DNA of 64,000 nt, taken from positions 49,081,283 to 49,145,282 of the forward strand of contig NC_031502.1 of assembly GCF_000237925.1 (NCBI RefSeq), read 5' to 3'. This stretch comes from Schistosoma mansoni. Lineage: Eukaryota > Platyhelminthes > Trematoda > Strigeidida > Schistosomatidae. How positions within the stretch are numbered: position 1 is the stretch's first letter; the number at the start of each line of letters is the position of its first letter. Positions 53,470 through 64,000 of the stretch are shown piece by piece. The notes beneath the pieces are model-generated. The model saw only the letters and a list, made by a program, of their open reading frames with translations, was not told where the DNA came from and made no database searches. A program made the translations under genes and the position numbers.

Positions 53470-55337
53470 AAAAGTTGAAAATAGGGTGATAATAGATCTT
53501 GTTTGAAATGACGGGTGGAACTATGTGATGATTTCAACAAGATGAATTGTTACTTACAGATAATTAGTTATATATAAATTATTTATTCGAAGTATTTGTT
53601 TGATTTTTACTTACCTTCGGTAATATAAACTATTATTCTCTCACCATCATCATAATCACATTATTATTATTATTATTATTATTGTTTATTATTGTGCATC
53701 TCGGACTATATTTGTACAACTTTTCAGAAACAAAAGACCTTGAACTCAAAAAGTGTTTATAAACTAATCATTTTAACTCATTGGTCAAGAAATAGTGTTG
53801 CTTAACCTCTTGGTAACCTAAAAATATGTGTATGTATATGATTCTACTAATTATGGAACTGATTATATCTTATTTTCAGCAGTTCATACACTTTTTTCAT
53901 CATACGACAGGTAGACTGAGTAAAGTGATCTGTGAAATCCGTGTATGAAAGCTATACTACTTATGAGTAGTTACAATTTATTCTCGTATTTTGTTCTCAT
54001 TGGTTATTACTTAAAATGTTTTCACACAAGTATTTCCGAGAACCCAAGACCGTCTTTCGGTCTTCAACTGACCTCGGATGTGTTGATTTGGTGAATTTAA
54101 CAAGCGACCTATATTGAGTTCGTTCTCAATTTATCCACTTGATGTATTTTCGATTTGATTGTCCAAATCATTGGGCCAGTGATATGTTACTGGATCCCAG
54201 CCCAACCATCCAGCAGTCGCGTCTCTGAATAGTACGGTTGAAAAAGTTTCTGCTGTTTTTGAGAACGTTCGACATGTTACTCTTCATACAGTTTAATCGA
54301 TATTTCTTAGATTAATGCTGCAGTTTTGCTATTTTGTTGACTTACAGGAATTTTGAACGGTTGTAACAAATAATCATGGTCAGTTTTCGGATTAATTCTC
54401 CATTTGTGAGATTGTTACATCAGCTTTAATCTTTTCTTTCAACTCAACTAAACATGGTACAAATATCATGTTATTGTTGAAACAGGTTTACGCGAACGTA
54501 GTTTTAGAATTCGAATTGAATTATTGTTCTTGGGCATTTAACAAGTATTAAATATTATTTGTCCTACAAGTTGATACTGATAGCTTATAATCATTTTTTA
54601 AATGATAAACTCTGAACCAAATTTCAACTTGGGTATGTCCGTACTTTCAAGTTTTCATAGTTTCATTCATATTTAAATGAATTTTTCTGTAGAATGTATC
54701 AAAAAAGATAGTTAGCTGTGCTGATTAGAAGTATTCAAAGTATTATACGAACTAGGAAGTCCCCGAAATAGCGCAACTTAAACCAAACAGATTTAGGTAA
54801 GCACAAACGAACGTATTGTACTCGGAATTAAAAATCAGGCATTCATTAAGTACGAAGGAATCCTTAGTTCATGCAAACACCACATTAGCTCATACGGAAA
54901 AGATGAAGTTTAGGAAATCTCTAATGAGTTATTATGTAGTTAACGAAAGGAGACAGTGGTAATAAAAATTCATGTTTATTGAGCAATGCAATATCTTGGA
55001 AATTTCATATGGTTCTAGTTGCTGATGGTCATGCTTATCATTTACGAACGAGGTAAGTGGCTTGGACACACAGTTTGTAAATGTTGTTGAAAATTGTGAT
55101 GAAAATTTACGTAAACCAATAGTTCTTGCCGCGGAAAATTGAATACATTGTGTTAACTCAAGTATGGATTCCGAAAGTCGTTTCCTTGAGTGAAACATAT
55201 TGGTAAAACCTTCTCTATTGTCCCAGGGCTGACAGTTAAGTGAGACCACTAGGTAGGGGTGACCACACAGCGTTATTTCTGGGATTACTAGTTCATACTA
55301 TAATTCAAATACTTCTGATTATAACATTGGCCTCGCA
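53470..55337. other. No recognised gene; one open frame on the minus strand
   Basis: 54932-55249 (minus, 105 codons; TQCIQFSAARTIGLRKFSSQ) is open but matches nothing I know. The rest is AT-rich. Confidence 0.35.
53659..53685 (+). repeat. (ATT)n microsatellite
   Basis: About nine ATT units. Confidence 0.9.
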
Positions 55338-56655
55338 ATGGAGCCTGTGATGGAACTGTTGAATGTAAATTCAGGATTACATGGAGAGGTTCGAAATCTG
55401 AACTATGACCAAGGAAGATACTGGGGATTTTATTATTGTGGCCCATTTCCTTACATTCATTGGAAAAGAAGCATACAGCTTAATAAGGACTTTGGCATTT
55501 CCAGACAAACCGATTTCACTCGCTTATGCAACTCTAAAGCAACTACTGCTGGACCATGTAAAGTATACAAATTTCGAATGTGGTAAAGGAGAAAAATTTA
55601 ATGAAATGACTCGTCAGAACATCAGGAATTCCACTACATTACTACGTAGTCACAGTCCAATACGTAATCAAGGTTATTCAAATAACAATTCATTAAATTG
55701 TGAAACAGTTCACGAAGATGAACACAAGTTTGGTAAATGCTTGTTCTGTGCAAGTTTCACCCGTGTAATTTATGTGTATTTCGTAATTCTAATTGCTTTA
55801 AATGTGGTAAAACTGGGCACATTCAGTTAGTTTGTAATACCATGGTACATTTCGCTGAAACTAATACTAAGGTGGATGTTTCTAATGATCACTCGTCTTT
55901 ATCCAAGACTTCTAGAAGCGTTATAGAGTCACATGGCAGTCCAGAGTGGAATGAAACCCAGAATCACTGTGAGACAAAAGTTTCCAATCAACCAACTTAT
56001 AGGATTTCTCATGTTATTGTACCAGATGTGGTTTGTCATAACGATTCACATATTTCTGATGAAATTTCTTACAACTCTGAGAATAAAATGATGGATGAGT
56101 CAAATCATGATCAAAAACCAGATTCAGTTTTGGTAGATTCTGATTTTTTTTAATGATCCATTATTCTTTAATAAAACTGTCAATCTATTTGAGGTAAGTA
56201 TTTCAGAAAAATCAAATTCTGGTATCATATTAAGTGTCAGTGGTCCTCACAATGAATTTATTTCTAATGATATTCCTAATGAATGTGACAAATATGTCCC
56301 GAATGAGTCAAATTCTAGTCACATTTCTGGTGTTACTATATCACATGTTGAATATTCTCCGAACCAATGTGTGTTGAGTAGAATCCCTAGTCAGTGGTAT
56401 GAGGAATCAGAGGGAATGGTGAGTTTTCCTGAAGCAATCAGAGAACCAGTTTGCTCAGATATGGAGTTTGCACAGACAGAAAATCTGAATCAAGTCCAAG
56501 ATTATCCTAATGAGTATGGGGCAGATGCATGTTTTCCATTTGATTGTTTCGCAGGTGAATCAAGCCTAGATGAATCACATGTTTTAATTACACACATCAA
56601 TGCATATATATCTGTGTGTTTTAATATGAAAAAACAAAAAGAATATGTATCATAA
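55338..56655 (+). pseudogene. Gag-like polyprotein fragment with CCHC zinc knuckle, frameshifted
   Basis: Three frames continue one another: 55338-55586, 55405-55830 and 55737-56153, then 56371-56655 after a stop at 56153. Recognisable parts are AHFLTFIGKEAYSLIRTLAF, LLLDHVKYTNFECGKG and the knuckle CFKCGKTGHIQLVC (C-x2-C-x4-H-x4-C). A long Ser/Asn/Asp-rich tail follows. The layout is of an LTR-retrotransposon Gag that would bind its RNA in particles. No protease or RT follows, and no LTR was identified beside it. Confidence 0.65.
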
Positions 56656-57928
56656 TTTTTATTCAAGTCAAAGTTACATGATGGAATACCTCAAATTATA
56701 TATCAGTGTGTATCCCCAAATACTCACATACAGTAATCGAAGCGTGAGATTAGAGGAGATAATGCAAATTGGGAACGTCAAATTGGTTATAACATTGCGA
56801 CGTAAGGACCCAACATTATTTCGTGGGGGAGGATAGTGTTGGAAAGTCTATGATGCAAATTCTAAATATCAGTGGTTTCACTACACAACCGACATGATGA
56901 TTGCATGCAATTCCAGGAATCATGTGAGTCTGTTCCAATTTCGGTTGTTAATTGTAATACTAACGAGTACATTCTAGATAATACAGAGTCTACATTCAAT
57001 ACACTTTCAGGGCAGATGTAAGATGAACTTAAGTAGTAGACGTACAATCGATTACAGACACTAACACTCCAATTTGAGCTGTGGAGGATATGGTGTTTAT
57101 ATGAATCGATGATTATTATTGCACTAATGTTTATATAATACTCGGTTTTCACTCTGTATTCTGTTACATAAATCTACATATATTTATCCGAGTGCACTAA
57201 AGTTTTATTATTATTGTTACCATTATTGTTATTATCATTATTTTTCAAATTATTCTTTTATCTCAAAAGTCTATATCCATTACACTATTATGATCATGGT
57301 TGGACCCTTTCACTATGTGTTCATTTCTTTTCTCTCTTTTTTTTCCTTCTAAATAAATATTATTCTTAAGATTACGAATTTTTTAAGACAGTAACTTGTG
57401 TTACGCTGAATTCAACTTCTTAGACTCGTTTTATCTTCACTATGAATATACACCTCATACATATTGATTATCTTTTGCACTTAATTGAGACTTCCATAGC
57501 ATCACTCCAAACTATGACTGCAAGCACATACACTTATTCTAACGTCAAATCTTACCGCAAGTTATTTACTTATTAATTTATTTTGTTTTATTTTATTTTT
57601 ATTACTCATTTTGCGATACATACATAGTTATTGATTCTTGTTCTGTGTTAAGATATTAACGTAATCCGCGTCGCCTTTATTTCTATTTCCTTAGTTTCTT
57701 CCTTTCATTCTTCAAAATCAATTCAAAATTCTTGCCAATTACACAGAACCTGATTTATTATTACTATTCTATTATTAATATTTTATTTTCCTTTTCCTTC
57801 CTTTCTCAAACATGGCAAATGTAATGCTAACATTATTGAAACTTGCGTATTATTGCATTCTTCAAGAAACCCGAAATGGCTTCTTCACAACACTTATGTA
57901 CCCACAAGATGTTTGTGAATAATAATAA

Positions 57929-58180
57929 TAATAAGTGGATAGAACATACATTAAGGAAATCAACAAACTGCATCACGAGGCAAGCCCTAACCTGGAATCC
58001 TGAAGGGAAGCGAAAAAGAGGAAGGCCAAAGAACACATTACTCCGGGAAATAGAAGCAGATATGAAAAGGATGAATGTTAACTGGAAAGAACTGGAAAGG
58101 TTTGCCCGAAACAGGGTTGAATGGAGAATGCTGGTGGGCGGCCTTTGCTCCTCCACGAGGAGTAACAGAAGTAAGTAAGT
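57929..58180 (+). mobile_element. SR2/RTE-like LINE 3' end
   Basis: It encodes [20 protein letters not shown], then [20 protein letters not shown] and [14 protein letters not shown], the C terminus of the same family as the 27-kb and 63-kb copies. It ends GTAAGTAAGTA, the (TAAG)n tail. 5' truncated just after an AAT microsatellite. Confidence 0.8.
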
Positions 58181-59450
58181 ATATGTCATAGAGCTATCAG
58201 CTATGTCGATGCCTAAACCTTTTTAATTTTCTTTATGTCGTTAGGTTGTCTTAAACTGGAGTTACCTGTTGGGAAAAGTTCAAAGAACTGAAACGGATTA
58301 GATTCCCAGAACAGCAAGGCTGCCACATGTCAAGAAACTGGTATGCAGAAAGAACAAAGATGATTTGACCACAATTACTTAATCATAAATTTGCTCTGGG
58401 CATGCCATCGTTTACCTTATCTGTTAAAACAGAAGATGTACAAGGACAGCTTAAAAAAGGTCTCAAGCCCATAATAAGTTGCTTGTCAGCTGTCTATCAA
58501 GTTTCTTTTCGAATCATCAATAGGTGGAACTTGTCACCTCTACACGTGAATGAATTTCCACTCACCGACACAAGAAAAGGATAGTTTGGAACTGACCACC
58601 ATTGTGAAAATCGCGATTTGAGACTGATGGCTCAAGTCATGTTTAGCTGAGGTCTTGCCAGCAGTAAAATGTCGGCCAATAAGCGTGGTCGATAATTTCT
58701 GTAAACAGGAGGAAATATTGGAGAGCAATGTACGCATGGGAGAGGAATATATTTATTGCTCGTACGCCTATTTATCCCCATATTTACATATGTGTATGTA
58801 CTGCGGTCAGTCATTTGTTTTTGTAAACATCATGAAATCAGTGAGTTTCTTGGATAAACTAACTGTTATTAACGTAGCATCCGTCAACTAACATACTTCG
58901 TTTATTCATCTCCTTTACGCGGAACCCCCGTGTTTACGTATGGCGAACAATACCGGTTTACGTTCCATATTGATGCAATTAATCAACAGATTAATTACAC
59001 ATTGTAATCAATAAATAAGGACAATAAGAACAGATAAGCTAATAAATGTAAACACAATATAACACAATATCAAATAGGATTAAAGGATGACTCAGGAAAT
59101 TACTAAGAACAATCTCAGTACTGTGTACGTGGCTGCATAAGCATACATGTGAAAAAGAAATTGATAATCTGTTGTTCGTGAATTGACGAAGTGTATTTCT
59201 TACGCAGTCATTTTGGATTCGCTGATAATAAGTGATGATCCTTTCCTCGAAAGATACTGTCCCAATCCTCGCTTTCTGTGATTGATGATTTTAAAGTACT
59301 GGTTAAATCTAAGTGACAAAGATTGTCAGCGTTTCCGTCCAAAAGTCTCCGCCTTCACTAAGTAACAAAGGTAGGTTGTTTAAATACTATTGCTATCCAA
59401 TTTCAATGTTATCAACCTGAATCCACTTACCTTTTTATTGGAAGCACGAC
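58181..59450. other. Unresolved, possibly old coding remnants
   Basis: 58402-58584 (plus) reads KTEDVQGQLKKGLKPIISCL inside a moderately GC-rich block, with stops nearby; not recognised. Confidence 0.25.
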
Positions 59451-62400
59451 AAACAAGAGAGCAGAAAATGATTATGTTGGCTTGTCCATGGGTGGTTTGG
59501 GCTGCGGCAATCTCAGCCTAGGTACAACCCACGATGAATATCTCTGTCCTTGGCGTGTCGCACATTGTTTCCTGTATGAACGGCTCCCGGTCAACTCATG
59601 GAAGCGTAGAAAGAGCCGAATACATTTCATCCAATCATCTTTTGGATATACATTCCTGAATCTCGACGTGTAGCTTCCCGATTGAACAAATGCTAAAGGC
59701 CGATGCATGCAACTTGGAGGACTGTGATGACGTTTTGGTTTTTGATAAAAACTATAAATACCCTTGTGTTTTGTATCATATTTAACACTGTTGGAAGTAA
59801 GATTCCTTTTAACTTCTTTTCTATCTTCTAACTTACAATTCGGAGGATTCTGTCGTTTGAGTGGTCAGTTTGTACACAGTGTAGCAAAAAGACACATTCT
59901 AGACATAAAATTTCCGTAAGCCAGTATAATAACCGGCGTTCATCTAATCTCTATTCTGCCCACGTCCATGCAAAGAGAATCGAACGACTGTGGTTGAAGT
60001 TATCGGTTATCACTGACCAAAACAAAGAATATCTGCACAATAAAAGTTATCAAACAGCATGCCCACTTCCTGTTGTTGTTATTGTAAGTCATGTCAAAAA
60101 CTCCTGAATGTTTTTCATGCAGAGCGATCTGGTAGTAGCTACTAAGTTATATTCTAGTTATGAGTCCGTCTTAGAAAATTTTATAAGTTCATCTCGTTTC
60201 AGGAAACTGAAAACTTGCAGTCGCGAGTAACAGCCTGAAAACATAACAGTACATTTTCACTTGTAGACAATTGTACCTTCATTGTCTTCAAGTCAGTTGC
60301 AATGATTTCATGATCTCTCTGTTCTTTGACACATTTGACGACTGGATCAGTACTGGCTTCGGATATTCCTTATCCTCTGAAGCCAGTTGTCCCGTCCACG
60401 TACCACAAACATTCACAAAGATGATTGTGTTTGCTCCGGAATGTTGTTAGAAACGAATTTGATGCTTTTCAGACATAACATTGTGTTGTACTGTGACCTG
60501 AGTAGCCGTAGTACCTGCATGCGACGGAAGGATAGTTCATATTAAGTAATAAACATGAAGTGTGACTTGAACGTCAGCTAGTCAGTTACACCATTCACGT
60601 CCAACTCGAGTAGGTATCCAGTCATTCGACATTGATCACCTACGTTGAAGATCTACAGTGGTAAGCAAGACTTTAAATAATGCGGCATGTTGTCATCATT
60701 ATTTTTGTTATTAGGTTCTGTACTTAATTTTTTTTATTTGTCTTCATCTCATAAGTTTGTCAATCACTGTGAGCATTTGCCGTTTTATCCCAACATTGAT
60801 TAGTATTGGAACTTAACTGACTAGCTCAGTTGGTAAAAATAACTAATTGACTAAAATTATAATCATCCATCTATGTTCTTGAACAAGCACTGGCAGCACG
60901 CAAGTGCTTTCGCGTAATATGTCTGTCGAAATATCAACGACAAGTAGGTGTAGTCACAATGCAACACAGACTCACATATTGCTGCAGACCATTTACTCAA
61001 TATAGGCGAAACTCTATAGGTTATCGACCATAAATTCATCTCCTTGTTTTTTCGCTTCATTCTATACACTATTTTCTGTCACAAACTATCTCCTGCAATT
61101 TTTTCTCACTTGACCTTCACTTAGCTTATTTCCAGTTGCCGAGTTCCATCGTCGTATAGAAAATACTAATCCAAGGGCGCCCCTCTCAAGCCCTTATAGG
61201 ACCCAAACTACGGCGGCCTGAGCAATATAGGCACCTCCTCTTTCCACATTAGTTTTGGTGCACCACGACTAGGTTGCTGATAATACAAGTTTAGCTTTCC
61301 ATTGAAGCATCCTTGATTCCCTAAGTTATCTTGTTAACTATTTGTAAAACAAGACTCGAATAATAACGTGTTGAACCCTACTGCACCGAAACCCTCACCA
61401 GTGATCTAGCCACTTTGTTTGTATGGCTAACCATTACTTTGTAGACAGCTAGCTCTACATATTAGGCTGCTTGTGAAAAATCGTCCGAAATTACTAAAGC
61501 CTCGGTCAGTTCTATAGCTACTTACTTACCAGCATTATTGAGAGAACATTTAAAATATTTCCTCTTGTTCAACCTAGTCAAACAATTATTTGAGTTGTCT
61601 GCATATCTTGTGATGAAGCACTTACCACCAACAACTGTGAAACTGACCCAAGTAGACGTTTATAGCACTATGAATTAGTCAAGTAATACGGGAGCATTAT
61701 GTTCTATGATTATGAATATCCTTCTTCAGTCTACCCATACAAACAATCCTCATTCGTTGTCAAACGTGACCTAAATGTAACGTGTAGCTCAAATGTAAGT
61801 AAATTTTGAAAAAATATCTTTCTCTATCATGACCTCCGATGCAATTTATTTACATTGGATACTTCTTGAAACTTCTCCGACTTGTTATAGAGAGTAAGAA
61901 TGAACGATTAGGAGAACTCTGATGTCGAAGGCCAGGTGAAGTATATCGATAAATCACAAGTATTACGCTGATTTACATGAGTGGCTTACTTACGGTGACG
62001 CTCATACACTCTCCATCCAGCACAGTTGTCATAAGGTATGTCAACCTTACTCATCATATAACTATTTTGAAGTGAGTTCAGAGTTGATAAACTGAAAAGA
62101 AGTATTTGAATTCACATGAAGATAATATAGACAAGACAAACCCGGATGACCGTTTCGTGGGGAAAATAAGTAAAAGTATGATCCGCGTCTATAAAGCTGT
62201 TTGTCTTGTTGAGCCACTTGCCACCACACATCAATAAAATGATCTGAATAATTTTAGAATAATAGAAATTGAAAACTGGGGTGCATAGGAGTTAAGAGAG
62301 TATGTGGCCACTACGTTATATCCAGCGTAACCCTCATTATTCTATTAGATCATGTCTGTGATTATGTACTAAATGACACCGATAGGGTTTCACATAATGG

Positions 62401-62673
62401 TCAAACGCAAAATGGTTTTCAGGAGGCTACGAGTAATGAGTTTCGTCGTAGGTTAGTATTCTGAGAGTATTTTTTTGATAAATACTATTGGGTAGGTATG
62501 AATGGTGACTTCTACCAGTTTTACTAAAAGAAAGTTTGAAATGCGTCTGAGGTTCAGCAGTATTGCGAAAACATGTCCTAGATGCCACCTCCTAGTCATC
62601 CTTACTTTTCACATCCATTTGTCCAGATTTTCAATAAATTAACATGAAGATTGTTATTTCACATACATCGAAA
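59451..62673. other. No recognisable gene
   Basis: A GC-richer patch at 59480-59710 is open on both strands (plus: GCGNLSLGTTHDEYLCPWRV) and may be part of an interspersed repeat. The rest yields only short frames. Confidence 0.35.
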
Positions 62674-64000
62674 CTTACTCACGCACGCCTGTTACCCCTC
62701 ATGAAGGGACATAGGCTGATCACCAGTATTCTCTGTCCAACTCTGTCCTGAGCAATCCTTTCCAGTTGCCATTCATCTTTTCCACGTATGCTTCCAATTC
62801 TCGGTGCAGTGTGTTTTTCGGTCTTCTTCTTTTCCATTTCTAATTAGGATTCCAAGTTAGCGCTTGCCTCGTGATGTAGTTTGATGATTTACGTAATATA
62901 AGTCCTATCCACTTCCAAAATCTTTTCCTAATTTCCTCCTCATATGGAAGTTGGTTTGTCCTCTAACATAGTAGGCTGTGGCTGATGGTTTTCGGTCAAC
63001 GGACTTTCAGCATCTTAAGAAGATAATTGTTTACAAATACTCGCAATTTTTTGGTGGCGGTTGTAGTAGTTTTCCACGTTTGAGCTACGCAAAATAAGAC
63101 TGTCTTGACGTTCGTGTTGAAGATTATGAATTTGGTGTTGGTTGACAGTTGTTTTGAGTTCCATGTGTTCGTCAACTGTAGGAATGCTGCCCTTACTTCG
63201 TCAGTCATTGTCTTTACGCCTGCTTCAGATCCGCCATGTTGGTCAATGATGCTTCCACATGTCTTAGTGTTTCTCCATAAAGTATGATTGGGTTGGTGCC
63301 CTCTGTGTTGTATTTCAAGATCTTGCATTTCACTTGTGTATGTTGAGGTCTACTGACGCTGGTGGTTCACTGGCTGACGTCACCTATACATGTTTCAGTG
63401 TGTGAGATCGAAGAGCTAGGTGATCTACGAAGTGTCAAACGTCTGGTTGTATGCAACCTATCCATTGTATTCCGTGCTTCTCCTCAGATGTCGCGGTCTT
63501 CATAATCCAGTCGACCGCCAGAAGAAAGAGAAAGGAGAAGAGCGAATAGCCTTGTCTGACTCCTGTCCTCAGTTGGAATGCGTCTGTCAGCCATCTTCCA
63601 TACCATATTTCCCTTCTAGTTTTAAGTTGTCACAGAATTGTCTCATATGTCGTTCCCTTGAAGCTTTTTCCGCTGTTGTCGCTAGCTGTACCACGTACTC
63701 CTCCTTGTCAGCTCTAATGCTCCTCTTCACTCGCATGTTTACTTCTGTATGTTCAGCCTGTGTCTTGACTTTCTCTGCTCGTGTTTGACTGTTTTTTTAT
63801 TGCTGTCTTCTTATTCTTCCTTTATTGAATAGTGTCTAGGGTTTTGATAGAGATTCATTCTTTATGATGATGCTTGCTGCGGCCCAGAACCTCCTGACAC
63901 GTTGAAGTTAATGCTTCTTTGAACAATTTCCAGTTGTCCTCCAATGCGGTTTCTTCTTCTACTAGTAGATCCTGTAAGGTTCGGAACCTGTTGTCGAGAG
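62674..64000 (-). mobile_element. SR2/RTE-like LINE, internally deleted, runs off the window
   Basis: Read on the minus strand from 64000: FRTLQDLLVEEETALEDNWK (pre-RT region), KEEYVVQLATTAEKASRERH and LEGKYG. It then jumps to WLTDAFQLRTGVRQGYS, FLFLLAVDWIMKTATSEEKH, HGGSEAGVKTMTDEVRAAFL, LQLTNTWNSKQLSTNTKF, the RGRPKNT-like C terminus and a GTGAGTAAGT tail. The RT fingers and palm (ADD box) are largely missing or disrupted, so it is dead. Confidence 0.8.

Noticed and set aside
53233-53470. Two frames ending in runs of Tyr-Ile
   Set aside because: They are the Penelope-like tail reading into a (TA)n microsatellite, not genes.
57833-58189. 118-codon minus-strand frame
   Set aside because: Antisense of the SR2-like LINE C terminus (57929-58180).
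60815-60870. tRNA-like 5' half (TAGCTCAGTTGGTA)
   Set aside because: Only an A-box-like stretch; no B box, no acceptor or anticodon stem pairing. Chance similarity is likely.

Overview
The window is AT-rich, intron-rich and packed with retroelements. It looks like nuclear DNA of a schistosomatid flatworm (Schistosoma or a close relative). The evidence is a set of Sm-alpha-type SINEs carrying the schistosome hammerhead ribozyme, RTE/SR2-like, CR1/Perere-like and Penelope-like retrotransposons, a 42-nt micro-intron, and very long introns filled with repeats. Species cannot be fixed from the sequence alone. Two 200-N assembly gaps are present (4261-4460 and 6195-6394).

Region 1.5-27.2 kb (minus strand): a long multi-exon gene. 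I reconstructed fourteen exons by joining phase-compatible GT-AG splice sites. The product is a radial spoke head 10 homolog B-like protein with about ten MORN repeats, a conserved middle region and a coiled-coil C terminus. One exon, between 7162 and 5719, is missing by reading-phase logic and may lie in or near the 6195-6394 gap. The introns hold SINEs, solo LTRs, a 5'-truncated LINE with a 12-bp target-site duplication, a 31-bp perfect hairpin and an inverted pair of coding-like repeats. An SR2-like LINE, itself split by a solo LTR, ends 48 bp upstream of the start codon.

Region 36.3-47.1 kb (minus strand): a GT10 alpha-1,3-fucosyltransferase-like gene. It has four phase-compatible catalytic exons and a probable membrane-anchor first exon. 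Two SINE copies, one in a fucosyltransferase intron (39.8 kb) and one just outside the gene (34.8 kb), look almost identical over about 280 bp. A Penelope-like fragment and an 83-bp hammerhead-ribozyme insertion lie in the first intron.

Region 48.2-50.2 kb (plus strand): the most unusual locus. A 269-aa, possibly transposase-derived protein with a RING-like C terminus has TATA and CCAAT-like boxes upstream. A canonical histone-mRNA 3' stem-loop lies 47 nt after its stop codon. Upstream is a compact fold-back whose arms each carry a DR1-type nuclear-receptor motif, perfect in the left arm.

Region 51.9-64 kb: mostly decayed retroelements. These are a Penelope-like reverse transcriptase, a Gag-like frame with a CCHC knuckle, the 3' end of an SR2-like LINE, and an internally deleted SR2-like LINE running off the right edge. 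No bacterial-type operon, CRISPR array or intact autonomous transposon is present.
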